DNA of 64,000 nucleotides from Mesostigma viride (taxonomy: Eukaryota; Streptophyta; Mesostigmatophyceae; Mesostigmatales; Mesostigmataceae), in assembly GCA_009746045.1 (NCBI GenBank), contig RPFO01000264.1, forward strand, positions 558,001-622,000, given 5' to 3'. Positions 50,818 through 59,719 of this stretch are shown here, piece after piece. A program made the translations under genes and the position numbers. The notes beneath the pieces are model-generated. The model saw only the letters and a program-made list of their open reading frames with translations, did not search any database and had not been told where the DNA came from. The first letter of the stretch is position 1, and each line of letters opens with the position of its first letter.

Positions 50818-53136
50818 TCACGGGTGTTGCATCGTCATGCGCTTGCGCAACACTGCGTACTGCGGGGCAGCCTCCCGCGCCTCCTTGGTGAGTGCATCCG
50901 CGGGATTGAGTTCATCCGCGATGTGCTGGAGACGCGTGACGCAGGAGGCCGCCTCAGCGAGTACGAGGTAATCAACGTCCTGTGACCGCGCATAGGGATT
51001 GTCAAGGAAGGCCAAACAACTTTGTGAGTCAGTGTGCACCGTGCTAGTCCAGTGAAGAGTGAACCCACACGAGCCAAATACCCAACCCAGCAAGTACCGC
51101 AGCCACATGCCATGTGAGATAGCTGAAACAATGCCCCGGCATTCAGCCGTGTTGGGGCTAGTGGCAATGCGGCTGTGCAAGCGCGAGTACCAATCTAACA
51201 ACATGCCAGGCTGTCCCTCATTGCTAATAAAGAACAGTGCCCCCATGCGGGCCCGCACTTGGCTGACTGTGCGCGTCTCTAGATTAGCATCCGTCACTAT
51301 CTCGAGGTGCACCGGCTGTGAGCAATCGAGCCCACGAAGCACAATGCCGGGCGTCATGGCCAGCTGCCGCCGAACATGAATGGACCCTAGTCCTTCCAGC
51401 ACATCATCGGGCAGGCGAGCGAGCACCGCCAAATCAGGTGCCACCGTGTCCGCCAACCACCCGAGCTTGCCCTTAACCGAGGGCCCATGGGTTGCCAACA
51501 GCGGGGACGGGAGGTCGGCCAGCAGGTCAACCACATAGTTGCGGCTATCCTGCATGTGCATGACCCATTCGCCAGAACGCGAATCCCGCTGCAACGTAGA
51601 CTGCACGCCGCAAAACACCACGGGTTTACCCTCCTCATGATCCACCGCCCTGCCCAGGGGAAACTTAGCCGCCACTGCAGCAAGAAACTGGGTAGCAAAG
51701 GTGCGAGGTGCCACCAGCTTGAAGTCATCGCCATGCCACACGAAGAGGGCTGGCTCGCCAGGGACGCCGGTGGGGACCACAAAGAAGTTAGGATCCGCGC
51801 GATGGTACGTGGCCCCTAAGCTCTGCAAGACCTCCTCCGCGGAAATGCGGAAGATGATGGGAGAGCTCTGCAGCCCCTCCACCCCTGTCAACAGCTCGAT
51901 ATACTCGCTGCCAATGGTGCCATCCTGCCAGACCACCGGGACCTTCACCACGTAGCGGGTGCCTTGCCATGTTTGCTGCGCGACCCCAGCGTCGCTGTGG
52001 AGGAATGCCCGCTGAAAGTCACCGCACCACATCCCGTAGTCCTTGCCCGCGTTCCGCTTGCCCAAGTAGATGACCGTCAGTAGCCGATGCGAAACATGGT
52101 TGAGCCCAGGGGTATAAAGATCCTTGGCATCCAGCGGGGAGGACCCCTTCGTCTCCGTGACCACGGGCCTTACCCGGAACACCACCGAAGAGTTGGTCTC
52201 GTCCGGCTTGTAGGTGAGCACGAACTTCAACCGCAACCGCGTGGCCCCGGCTGGCACACTCTCCAATCCTCGGTAGACCTCGCGCTCTCGCCACTGCTCC
52301 TTGGCTCGAATGAACGCGTCGCGCCACAAAGCAAACTTGAGAGGATCTTGACAGTCCAGGACAAGTTGCTCCCACGTCACAGGGCTATCCGCCGCCAGTG
52401 AGTGTGAGTGGAGGCCGAAGCTGCGCGGGTGCCAATCCTGAGGCTGAATGATGGACTGGACGAGCGGCGGTGTGGAAAACGCCGCCATCGGTAAGCGCCG
52501 CACGACGCCGGGCTGCCCGACCACCACCCCCAATGGAGCGTGGTACTCGCGAAGCGGGATGCTGCCCACCCCCGCGACTGACAGCAAGTCAGCGGACACT
52601 GAGAACCCCGGGTATGATACGAAAGGTTCGCCCAGCAAGGCCACATCCTCGTAGCCATCCACGACGTGAAACGGCGTGTCAATGCCCAACACCGGCAGCA
52701 CCACCATCCCGGTAACTTGATATGCCGAAGTGCCTGCAAAGTCGGTCACCGATTTGTACGGCGACTCTAGCACTGGATACAGGGTGGCTGCCCGACGAGA
52801 GATAATAGACACGGATGCTTGCGTGTCCACAGCCACCAGCTGCCACGGTCTACACGTAGGAAACAAGGCTGACTTAACCGGCCTGACCCCCTGTGAGAGA
52901 GTTTTGACCTGAGCCACCCCTGATGCAGCTTTCGCTTTAAGCGCCTGAGCACGCCACAAGGCCGTGACCGTTGAAGCCAGGTCCCTAGGTGGGCGAGGCG
53001 CATGGGCAGGACCCTGACCCTCCGGCGAGGCCACGCTAGGCGGGCCTCCCACATTATCCGTGGCTAGCACAGGAGGTGAGTCACTACGTGCACTAGGTCC
53101 CGTCAAACCCACCCCATCCTCATCCCACCCATCCAC
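50818..53136 (-). CDS. pol: ORF2: retropepsin-like domain, reverse transcriptase, RNase H
   Basis: An intact 772-residue frame. Residues about 98-175 look like a retropepsin: LVAVDTQASVSIIS (Asp104; Gln in place of the usual Gly), a flap-like GTSAYQVTGMVVLPVLG, and VALLGEPFV, the second conserved strand. RT follows: MWCGDFQRAFLHS with Asp373 (motif A), GLQSSP at 421-426, FVWHGDDFKLV with catalytic GDD at 469-471. RNase H has VTDANLETRT, SPNTAECRG, HTDSQSCLAF and LNPADALTK. RT-RNase H at the end is the copia order, but a protease after integrase is not. The Met at 53136 lies after the proposed shift; translation probably enters by -1 frameshifting from ORF1 at the C8 run (53161-53168). Confidence 0.85.
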   Translation of the reverse strand: MDGWDEDGVGLTGPSARSDSPPVLATDNVGGPPSVASPEGQGPAHAPRPPRDLASTVTALWRAQALKAKAASGVAQVKTLSQGVRPVKSALFPTCRPWQLVAVDTQASVSIISRRAATLYPVLESPYKSVTDFAGTSAYQVTGMVVLPVLGIDTPFHVVDGYEDVALLGEPFVSYPGFSVSADLLSVAGVGSIPLREYHAPLGVVVGQPGVVRRLPMAAFSTPPLVQSIIQPQDWHPRSFGLHSHSLAADSPVTWEQLVLDCQDPLKFALWRDAFIRAKEQWREREVYRGLESVPAGATRLRLKFVLTYKPDETNSSVVFRVRPVVTETKGSSPLDAKDLYTPGLNHVSHRLLTVIYLGKRNAGKDYGMWCGDFQRAFLHSDAGVAQQTWQGTRYVVKVPVVWQDGTIGSEYIELLTGVEGLQSSPIIFRISAEEVLQSLGATYHRADPNFFVVPTGVPGEPALFVWHGDDFKLVAPRTFATQFLAAVAAKFPLGRAVDHEEGKPVVFCGVQSTLQRDSRSGEWVMHMQDSRNYVVDLLADLPSPLLATHGPSVKGKLGWLADTVAPDLAVLARLPDDVLEGLGSIHVRRQLAMTPGIVLRGLDCSQPVHLEIVTDANLETRTVSQVRARMGALFFISNEGQPGMLLDWYSRLHSRIATSPNTAECRGIVSAISHGMWLRYLLGWVFGSCGFTLHWTSTVHTDSQSCLAFLDNPYARSQDVDYLVLAEAASCVTRLQHIADELNPADALTKEAREAAPQYAVLRKRMTMQHP

Positions 53137-55885
53137 GGGGTCATATTGGGGCCCAGGGGAGGGGGGGGTGTAGCTGTGTCTGCCCCTGGGAGCGACCCGT
53201 GGGGTACCACCTCAGATGCTACGACAGGCGCATTATCCTTCACTACCCACCCCAGTGCCCTGTTGGCTGCCAGCTCACTCTCCATGCTATCCCCTTGCTT
53301 ATAGCCTGCCACCGATGCCCATGGTACCCTATACACCCGATCATTCCACTCTATGTCTATGACCCGCAGCGGCCAGTCTAACTTTGTGATGGCCCCAGGC
53401 CCCTGCATGGTGCCCCGTTTGCCGCTGGGCGAGCTCTCCTTGTGGAACATGACCAACTGCCCGACCTCAAAAGCGCTAGACAAATCAGGCAGCGTGGCAT
53501 CCTTGAGCCGCAGCTTGGCGGCGGTATCCTGTAGATGCTGTTGGTATGCCTCTACTACCTCGGGTGAGTAGGTGCCCGCTGACAGCCCCCGAGGCGTGAC
53601 TAGCCCAAAGCCCTTGACATCAAGCACGTGCCTATGGTTGCACACATGCATGAGCTCCTTGCACCACGCCGTCTTGACCGCGTAGGATTTGCCATGTGGG
53701 TTATCCTGTCGCTTGGCTGCCACAGTCTTGACATAGCTTACAGTGCGATCTATCATGCCCATATTGCCGTGATCCTCACGCCCCACGATGACCACGGCCT
53801 CCATCCCCGGCAAACCTTGCACACAGCGGAACTGCTGGTCTAGCATGAGCTCCACTACGGGATGAAAGAAAGCCAGGCTGATCTTGATAGCCCTGTGCAG
53901 GTCAGCCTCAAACATGTGAGGCAGCGGCTCAATGTAGGTGGCCTTGCTGAACCTATCCTTGACTATGAAATAGGTGTCCCCCCCTTCCATGTGCATGACA
54001 TCCCCCACAAGGTACCCTCGCTCCAAGGGTGGAGTCTTGGCATGCCGCCTACGCGACTTCTTCCTGATCTTGATGCAGGCAGGACACTGAGCACGCACAT
54101 TCTTCAGCTCGTTGTATAAAGGTGCCCCAACATGTGTGCCCCCTCTACCTCGGCTTGGGCCTCATGCCCGTATGCACGGTGCATCTGGTATGCTAACAGT
54201 TTCAGGGTGACAGCCTGAGGTGCAGTGGCATTGTCAGGATTCTCAACAGGTGGGGTGACTACTGGGGTAGTGACATTGGCTAACTGGGCAGCTTCAGAGG
54301 CTGCACGAAAGGCCGCCCGTGTGAGCACCTTGCCAATGTGAAGATCCACACTAGGGTGGTGTGTACCGAGAACATCTGCCCGCCCAGCATTCTCTTGCAC
54401 TGTCACAACATTCCTCATAGGCCCAACCGCCCCAGTATCTAGCTGGGGTGCTGCAGTAGTGCTTGGTCGCTCGGCGTTGTACACACCCGACCTAGAAGAC
54501 ACCACATTGCTTAGGTCACGCATTGTAGACCCGTGCTCAGGAAGCACGTGATCCTGGCGCGACAGAGCCAGAGCAGCATCAACGGATTGCGTGAGCACAT
54601 CACGGAATGAGACAGAGGATGCAGTCACGTTGCTTTTAGGAACGACGTCAGGCTCTACGACGGCCCGGTTCAGCGTGACGCATTGAGCAAAAGAAGGGGT
54701 ATCGAGCGTGCTCTCACCTGACTTTCGTGCTGCCCGTCGCTCTGCCCACTCCTCGCGTGTGCCGTGGACGACGATGCGCTTGGCCTTGCACGCCTCCACG
54801 CTGTGACCACGCAGAACGTCGTGGCACTTGCGGCAAAGGTTGTCCTCGAGCTCCAGGTCCGGGCGAACTCGGCAGTCATCCCGGACATGGCGACGTCCGA
54901 AGCAGCGCTCACAGCGTTGCTTGCGGTCAGTAGACGCCCCCTGCTGCCGCTTGGCCGGGGGATGATCACCCTGCTTGGCGTCGCCACCATGCCCGCGCTT
55001 GCGCCCTCGCTGGCCCCCGTTGTTGCCGTGGCCGACGACCTTTTTCAGGATGGCCGTAAGCTCCGACCGCGTAATTGGAGCCTCTGCGCCTGAAGAAGAA
55101 GACGCGCCGGCATCCACCTTGCGCAGGGATGGCAGAGCAGCCGAGGCAGCCGGCTTGGACTGCGCACTCTTGAAGCATGAGATCAAATACAGCATGCCCT
55201 CGTCGAAACTGACGGCACTCTTCTTTTTGAGTTCCGTCGCTATGGTCAGATGCACATCCGACGAGAGGTCGCATTTCTTGAGAAATCGATTGCACAGGAA
55301 AATGGGCTTGAGAGTATCTAGCAGCTTGTGCTTGTGCACGAAGACCTGGAAATCACGTGCAGCCCCGGGCAAATTTGCCTTATTAACTGCATAGCCCTCG
55401 AAGTCGTTGAAGGCTTGCTCGTCGGCCTCTTCCTTAGACCGCGACAAGTGGGCATCTAGACCGTTGTAAAAAACTTCCCAGGTTTGTTTGTTGTCGTCCG
55501 CAATGCGAACTAGATTGGCAATGTTTGGGTGCTTTGTTGTACTGCAGAATACTGCACGGAACTTGCCAATCAGCTCCGAATCTTTGTCTGCGCGTCCATC
55601 GCGCAGACGCTTGAGAGCAGCTAGAAAATCTGCTGCGTCGTCCGCCGTATAGTCGGCCGGTAGATCAGCGGGCACCTCCGTTTGCTTGAGAGGGCCGCGA
55701 TTTAGTGCATCGTCAGCAGCAAGCATCAGATGCTTGAACTGCTTGGCCAGTTCAGGTTGCGCCACGAGGGTTTGCATCAACCTCGTGGCCTCGTCCGCAC
55801 TAAAGCGTGGCAGGACGGACCCTGCGGCCTCGCCACTTGGCGTATCTGTGTGTTCGCCCGTGCGGCTCCGTGTACCGGAAGCCAT
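53103..55885 (-). pseudogene. gag-int: ORF1: Gag fused to integrase, one frame break
   Basis: From ATG 55885 the Gag part has a helical region (residues about 25-260), then a basic linker and the CCHC knuckle CERCFGRRHVRDDC (about residue 325), followed by a second Cys/His group CRKCHDVLRGHSVEAC. A Ser/Thr-rich linker leads to the integrase zinc domain, HRAYGH and CPACIK. The core is GDVMHMEGGDTYFIVKDRFS, ELMLDQQFR and GREDHGNMGMIDRTVSYVK. The third acidic residue appears to be Asp (MID) where Glu is usual. The C-terminal part has GQLVMFHKE and RVYRVPWASV. In this copy a G is missing at about 54127, so the ORF splits into 55885-54104 and 54098-53103. Copy 2 keeps that base, so an intact ancestor had Gag and integrase in one frame. 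Confidence 0.85.
53161..53168 (-). promoter_or_regulatory. Candidate -1 ribosomal frameshift site (C8 run), copy 1
   Basis: On the minus strand the integrase frame reads ACA CCC CCC CCT. Slipping back one base gives the frame of ORF2. The ORF1 stop is at 53105-53103, so the overlap is about 60 bases. The same arrangement is kept in copy 2. Confidence 0.55.
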
Positions 55886-55904
55886 CGGGATTTTTATGAA
55901 TACA

Positions 55905-56249
55905 AGTTAAAGCCCGACCGGCTCAGCTATGGCGGTCAGTCACGTTGAGCTTGGGATAAGGTGAACACAGAGAACTGCCGTCGGAGCTGGCCCACCACTG
56001 GTTTATGTCTTAGCCAGCAAAGCCTATCCGGTTAGCCGTAACCGTAGGACAAGCTAGCCGTCCGTACTGACCCGGATAAGGCCGCGGACTGGGGCCTAGG
56101 TGGCGCCGGCCCTAGGCGCCGCCCTTAGACCGGTCGCCCGCATCGGACCGCCGGATTATAGCCGGCGGCTGAGCGGACGCTAGCGGAAGGCGTGCGGACG
56201 GACATGGGGAACTCAGAGCCAGATCCTAGGGCTCTAGAGTTACTCAACT
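55905..56249 (-). repeat. 5' LTR of AGTT/AACT element copy 1
   Basis: 345 bp, followed by TSD CCACC on the plus strand. Confidence 0.93.
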
Positions 56250-56254
56250 CCACC

Positions 56255-57616
56255 CCTTCAAACTCAGTGCACATCATTATCAAGTTGGTTATTGTAGCAC
56301 CATGCTGGGGGCCCAGCATACTCGAACACAAGGTGTTGCCCCTCTTAGCAGCGTGGGCAGGTGGGTGGGAGCTGAAAAGAGGCCTCCCTACGTCCCCTAC
56401 ACCACTCTAAGTACTGACTATCATTCACATTGCGCCACGCAGGCCTGCCGGCTGGCGCAGGTACAACAAGGTGTATTGACTGCCCATCACAGTTGCGCCA
56501 CGCCTGGCGGCTGGCGCAGGTAACAAGGTCTAGTGACGTACGTTAGAAGCTACCTAGGCCTGCACTCCGGAACCACACTCAGCCTCGGCACAAAAAGGGC
56601 CGGCCGGTGCAGCACTTGACCCTCGTGACAAGCGCTAGTCTTACGCTACCTACGGCAGGTCGGTCCCCTTTGAGCCCGTCCACGCGTCATATAAAAAATG
56701 AGCGAAGCTCAGCAAATACATTTCTTGTTTTTGGTCCATTGGAGTTCCTTCCCACCAAGAGAAGCATTTATTTTACATTTTTGTGTGCTAGGCTTTATAC
56801 GGATAGCCTATACCTTACCTTCAAACTCAGTGCACATCATTATCAAGTTGGTTATTGTAGCACCATGCTGGGGTCCCAGCATACTCGAACACAAGCAAGG
56901 TGCATGTTGCCCCCACACCTCCTTCCTGCATGGCCACCAAGGCTGTCGCCAACCTTGGTGCCGAGTTTCTTTCCGCCCATGGCCCCCCTTCTGCACGCTG
57001 CCACGGCTGTACTGCCGCCCCCGTGTGGCCGCTACATACGTTTTCCCGGCGGACGCAGGGCGGCACCCTTGTCGTCCCCCCCGTTAGGGCGGCGGTTTCC
57101 AGCGGCTGCTCATTAGGCCTTACGCCCCCGGACCGTCTCTCACAAGCCCAGGACCCATCACCTGAGCCCCACCCCCGAGGCTGGGATTTCATGGCATTGA
57201 AACCTTTGTGGCGAGACCATGGCATTGAACCCTCTACCCTACCAAGGCCTTGGCTTGGAAACTGCTTATATAGCCAAGGCGCCCTGACCAGGGCTTGTGT
57301 TGTTGTAGGAATTTTTTATGGCATGCATAGATATGCCCCCCTGGCTGAACCGAACTCTTTATTGCTTTTCCTATAATGCATCATACAGGATAAAAACAAA
57401 TGCGGTAAAACAGCCAGAATTGCAGCCTCGCCAGGCGAGCATTCTCTGCTGAAAAAACTGGGCAATGATGAAGAGCGCGCTCCTCCCACCAAGATTTGCT
57501 CCAGCCCCGCATCCTCCCCGAAACTCCCGTCTGGCCACAGGCCGAAAGATCGGGTCCGCTGTCAGGCTCCTGGCAGTTATGGGCTACCCTGGCACCCCGC
57601 GCTAGCCATCCCCACG
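56255..57616. other. Host repeat region, no supported gene
   Basis: Contains the paralogue of the copy 1 target site (56712-56893). A roughly 75-bp segment (CTTCAAACTCAGTGCACATC and on) is present at 56257 and again at 56818. A diverged tandem pair around GCGCCACGC...GGCTGGCGCAGG lies at about 56432-56525. CTCCCTACGTCCCCTACACC at about 56386 is a paralogue of the copy 2 target. ORFs such as 56900-57376 overlap each other in several frames and have no family features. Confidence 0.6.
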
Positions 57617-57624
57617 TTTAAGGC

Positions 57625-58954
57625 CAGTGTATAATCATACTCAATACGCTATCGTACGCGGCCCAGGTGTATAATGTATAATACGCTTCATACGGTGTAT
57701 TATACGCTAATCGTACGCTAACCCCTTAAAAGTCTGTTTTTGCATGGTTTTGATGATCATTCATCAATCTGACCAACCCAACATGTTCTCCAGCATCACA
57801 AGTTTGGCTTTATATGCCACATTATCACATGGCCTTGCCAATGTCGTCACTACCTAGAACAACAAGCGCTGTCCCTAATGAATAGTTACTCAATAAAAGC
57901 ACAACAAAACGTCAAGTTTATATTCAACTAGGGGTACTGAATAAGACATTTTGCCAGAAATAAGACACATTGCCTACTCATCGTAGGCCGGCCATTACTA
58001 ATGGTTCTGCATGAAGCGAGGATACAAAAGGCTTTATGGCTGGCATGCATGCAGGCTAACAAAGTGCACCGGATGGCCCAGCAGTAGTGCGCCCAGAGCC
58101 GGCCATGCCGCAGGAGCTGGCCGGCATGAGCGGACTGCCACTCGGAGGCGTCGGTTTCTACAAGGTCAGTAAGCTTGCCTTTGGCTGCCGCCCGCGCATC
58201 ACGGCCTGCTTCCCGGCGTCACTACCCGCCTTTCTCTTCCTGGCCTTGTCATCCTTCTCCGCCTGCTCCCTCAACAGCTTGAGACGCAATGCCTTGGGCG
58301 GCTTCGAGCATGGGCACACTTTCGCATCCTTGGCATACGTGCCGCCCATGATATGGCACCTTCCTCGGGTAGAAGAACCCTTGAAATGTGCCTTGCATTC
58401 TGAGCACGTCATTTGGTAGTTATTTGTCTGCTGCCCATCCTTGAAGACACGCTCTTTGCTAACATATGTCCAAACATCCTCAGAATCAGCCTCTAACTCG
58501 TCGGCCCCATCATCATCATGGTCCATCTCCTCACTCTCCGTATAGCCATGGCGCCTGTTGATATGCTACGATAGGTACGTGACCACCGCGATCTTGCTGG
58601 CAGACCGCGATCTTGGCACATTTTGTCTTCTTAAACGGTGCCTTGACTGCCTTCCTGTCCTGCCAATACACGCAGCCATATGCATTGATCTTGGCCAAGT
58701 GGCACCTTGCTGCTCACTTGTTTCTACTACTCGGCGCGCCGCAGCCTATAGTCTAGAAACTTCCGCTTCACCCGAGCTGTTAACTGATGCCGGAGCCAAA
58801 AATACGCAAAAAAGGCAAAAAAATACGGGATACGCAAGAAATACCCTAAAAATACGGGGCGCGTACGAAAGTACCCCGTTTTCGTACGCGCTGCTCGCGT
58901 ATCGCATATAATACGCGCGATACGGCGTATAATACGGCGTATGATTATACCCTG
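57625..58954 (-). mobile_element. hAT-like DNA transposon, non-autonomous
   Basis: A perfect 8-bp TSD TTTAAGGC flanks the element (57617-57624 and 58955-58962). Terminal inverted repeats begin CAGTGTATAATCATAC on the left and CAGGGTATAATCATAC on the right (read inward). Subterminal regions are full of TACGC/GCGTA words (GTATAATACGC and similar), as is common in hAT elements. Size is 1330 bp. It encodes a single zinc-finger ORF on the minus strand and no transposase catalytic core, so it is probably a deleted derivative. Confidence 0.88.
58158..58526 (-). pseudogene. BED-like zinc-finger fragment of a hAT transposase
   Basis: A 122-residue ORF with an acidic start (MDHDDDGADELEADSEDVWT), then a Trp/Tyr strand and YQMTCSECKAHFKGSS, CHIMGG and AKVCPCSKPP. 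The aromatic residues before a C-x2-C pair and later His/Cys are like BED-type fingers at the N-terminus of hAT transposases. A coiled basic tail follows (LRLKLLREQAEKDDKARKRK). No catalytic domain follows. Either this is the first exon of a deleted transposase or a small DNA-binding protein; its location inside the hAT ends favours the former. Confidence 0.5.
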
Positions 58955-58962
58955 TTTAAGGC

Positions 58963-59355
58963 AGATTCGCCTCCACCTGTGATTCTTTCCACCGTAGCCG
59001 CTGGCCCTGGCCTGTATGGCTCCTTTCCTGACGTCATCCGACATAAAACGCAGCTTCCCCAGTGTCAGGAAGCTGCTTGCCGCACCCAGGGGTAGAGGGG
59101 AATCGTCAGTGGGCCCAGCGCCGGCAATCACACCCTTTTACCGTCAAATCGTAGAGCCCCCCACCCAACAACCATTACCGTGGCCTGTAACGGTTGGTGG
59201 AGAACATAAAGAAATTTATTGCAGGCCTCTCCACGCCCGGGGAGGCCGATAGCATTGTCTTACATTCAGCGCAGCCGCCATAGCGGCCAGCCGACCTTGC
59301 CAGCAAATGCTGGGATCAAGTTGCGAAGCTGAAAAGGCCGGCCTCCCTACGTCCC
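58963..59355. other. Host DNA between the hAT element and copy 2
   Basis: No gene is seen. The end (AGCTGAAAAGGCCGGCCTCC, CTACGTCCC) is paralogous to about 56375-56396, which shows the uninterrupted target of copy 2. Confidence 0.55.
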
Positions 59356-59700
59356 AGTTGAGTAACTCTAGAGCCCTAGGATCTGGCTCTAAGTTCCCCA
59401 TGTCCGTCCGCACGCCTTCCGCTAGCGTCCGCTAAGCCGCCGGCTATAATCCGGCGGTCCGATGCGGTCGACCGGTCTAAGGGCGGCGCCTAGGGCCGGC
59501 GCCACCTAGGCCCCAGTCCGGGGCCTTATCCGGGTCGGTACGGACAGCTAGCTTGTCCCACGGTTACGGCTAACCGGATAGGGTTTGCTGGCTAAGACAT
59601 AAACCAGTGGTGGGCCAGCTCCGACGGCAGTTCTCTGTGTTCACCTTATCCCAAGCTCAACGTGACCGACCGCCATAGCTGAGCCGGTCGGGCTTTAACT
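59356..59700 (+). repeat. 5' LTR of AGTT/AACT element copy 2
   Basis: 345 bp, AGTTGAGTAACTC...GGGCTTTAACT. Confidence 0.93.
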
Positions 59701-59719
59701 TGTATTCATAAAAATCCCG

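Larger units (their letters stand above)
50093..56249 (-). mobile_element. Copia-related LTR retrotransposon with AGTT...AACT LTR ends, copy 1
   Basis: LTRs 50093-50440 (348 bp) and 55905-56249 (345 bp) differ mainly by a 3-bp TAG repeat and a few substitutions. The TSD CCACC is at 50088-50092 and 56250-56254. An uninterrupted paralogue of the target is at about 56712-56893. LTR ends are AGTT and AACT where most elements have TG and CA. Minus-strand coding: ORF1 Gag-integrase (55885-53103, one frame break) and ORF2 protease-like, RT and RNase H (53136-50818), overlapping in the -1 frame. A purine-rich AAAGAACAAAAGAG precedes the 3' LTR. The gag ATG lies only about 20 bases inside the 5' LTR, leaving little room for a primer-binding site (ATTCATAAAAATCCC region), so the primer is unclear. 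Confidence 0.93.

Noticed and set aside
54380..54480. DTGA in the Gag-integrase linker of the AGTT/AACT element as the protease active site
   Set aside because: The tetrapeptide is followed by VGPMRN and lacks the hydrophobic strands and the LG-x strand at retropepsin spacing. The ORF2 candidate fits better, so this is kept only as an alternative.
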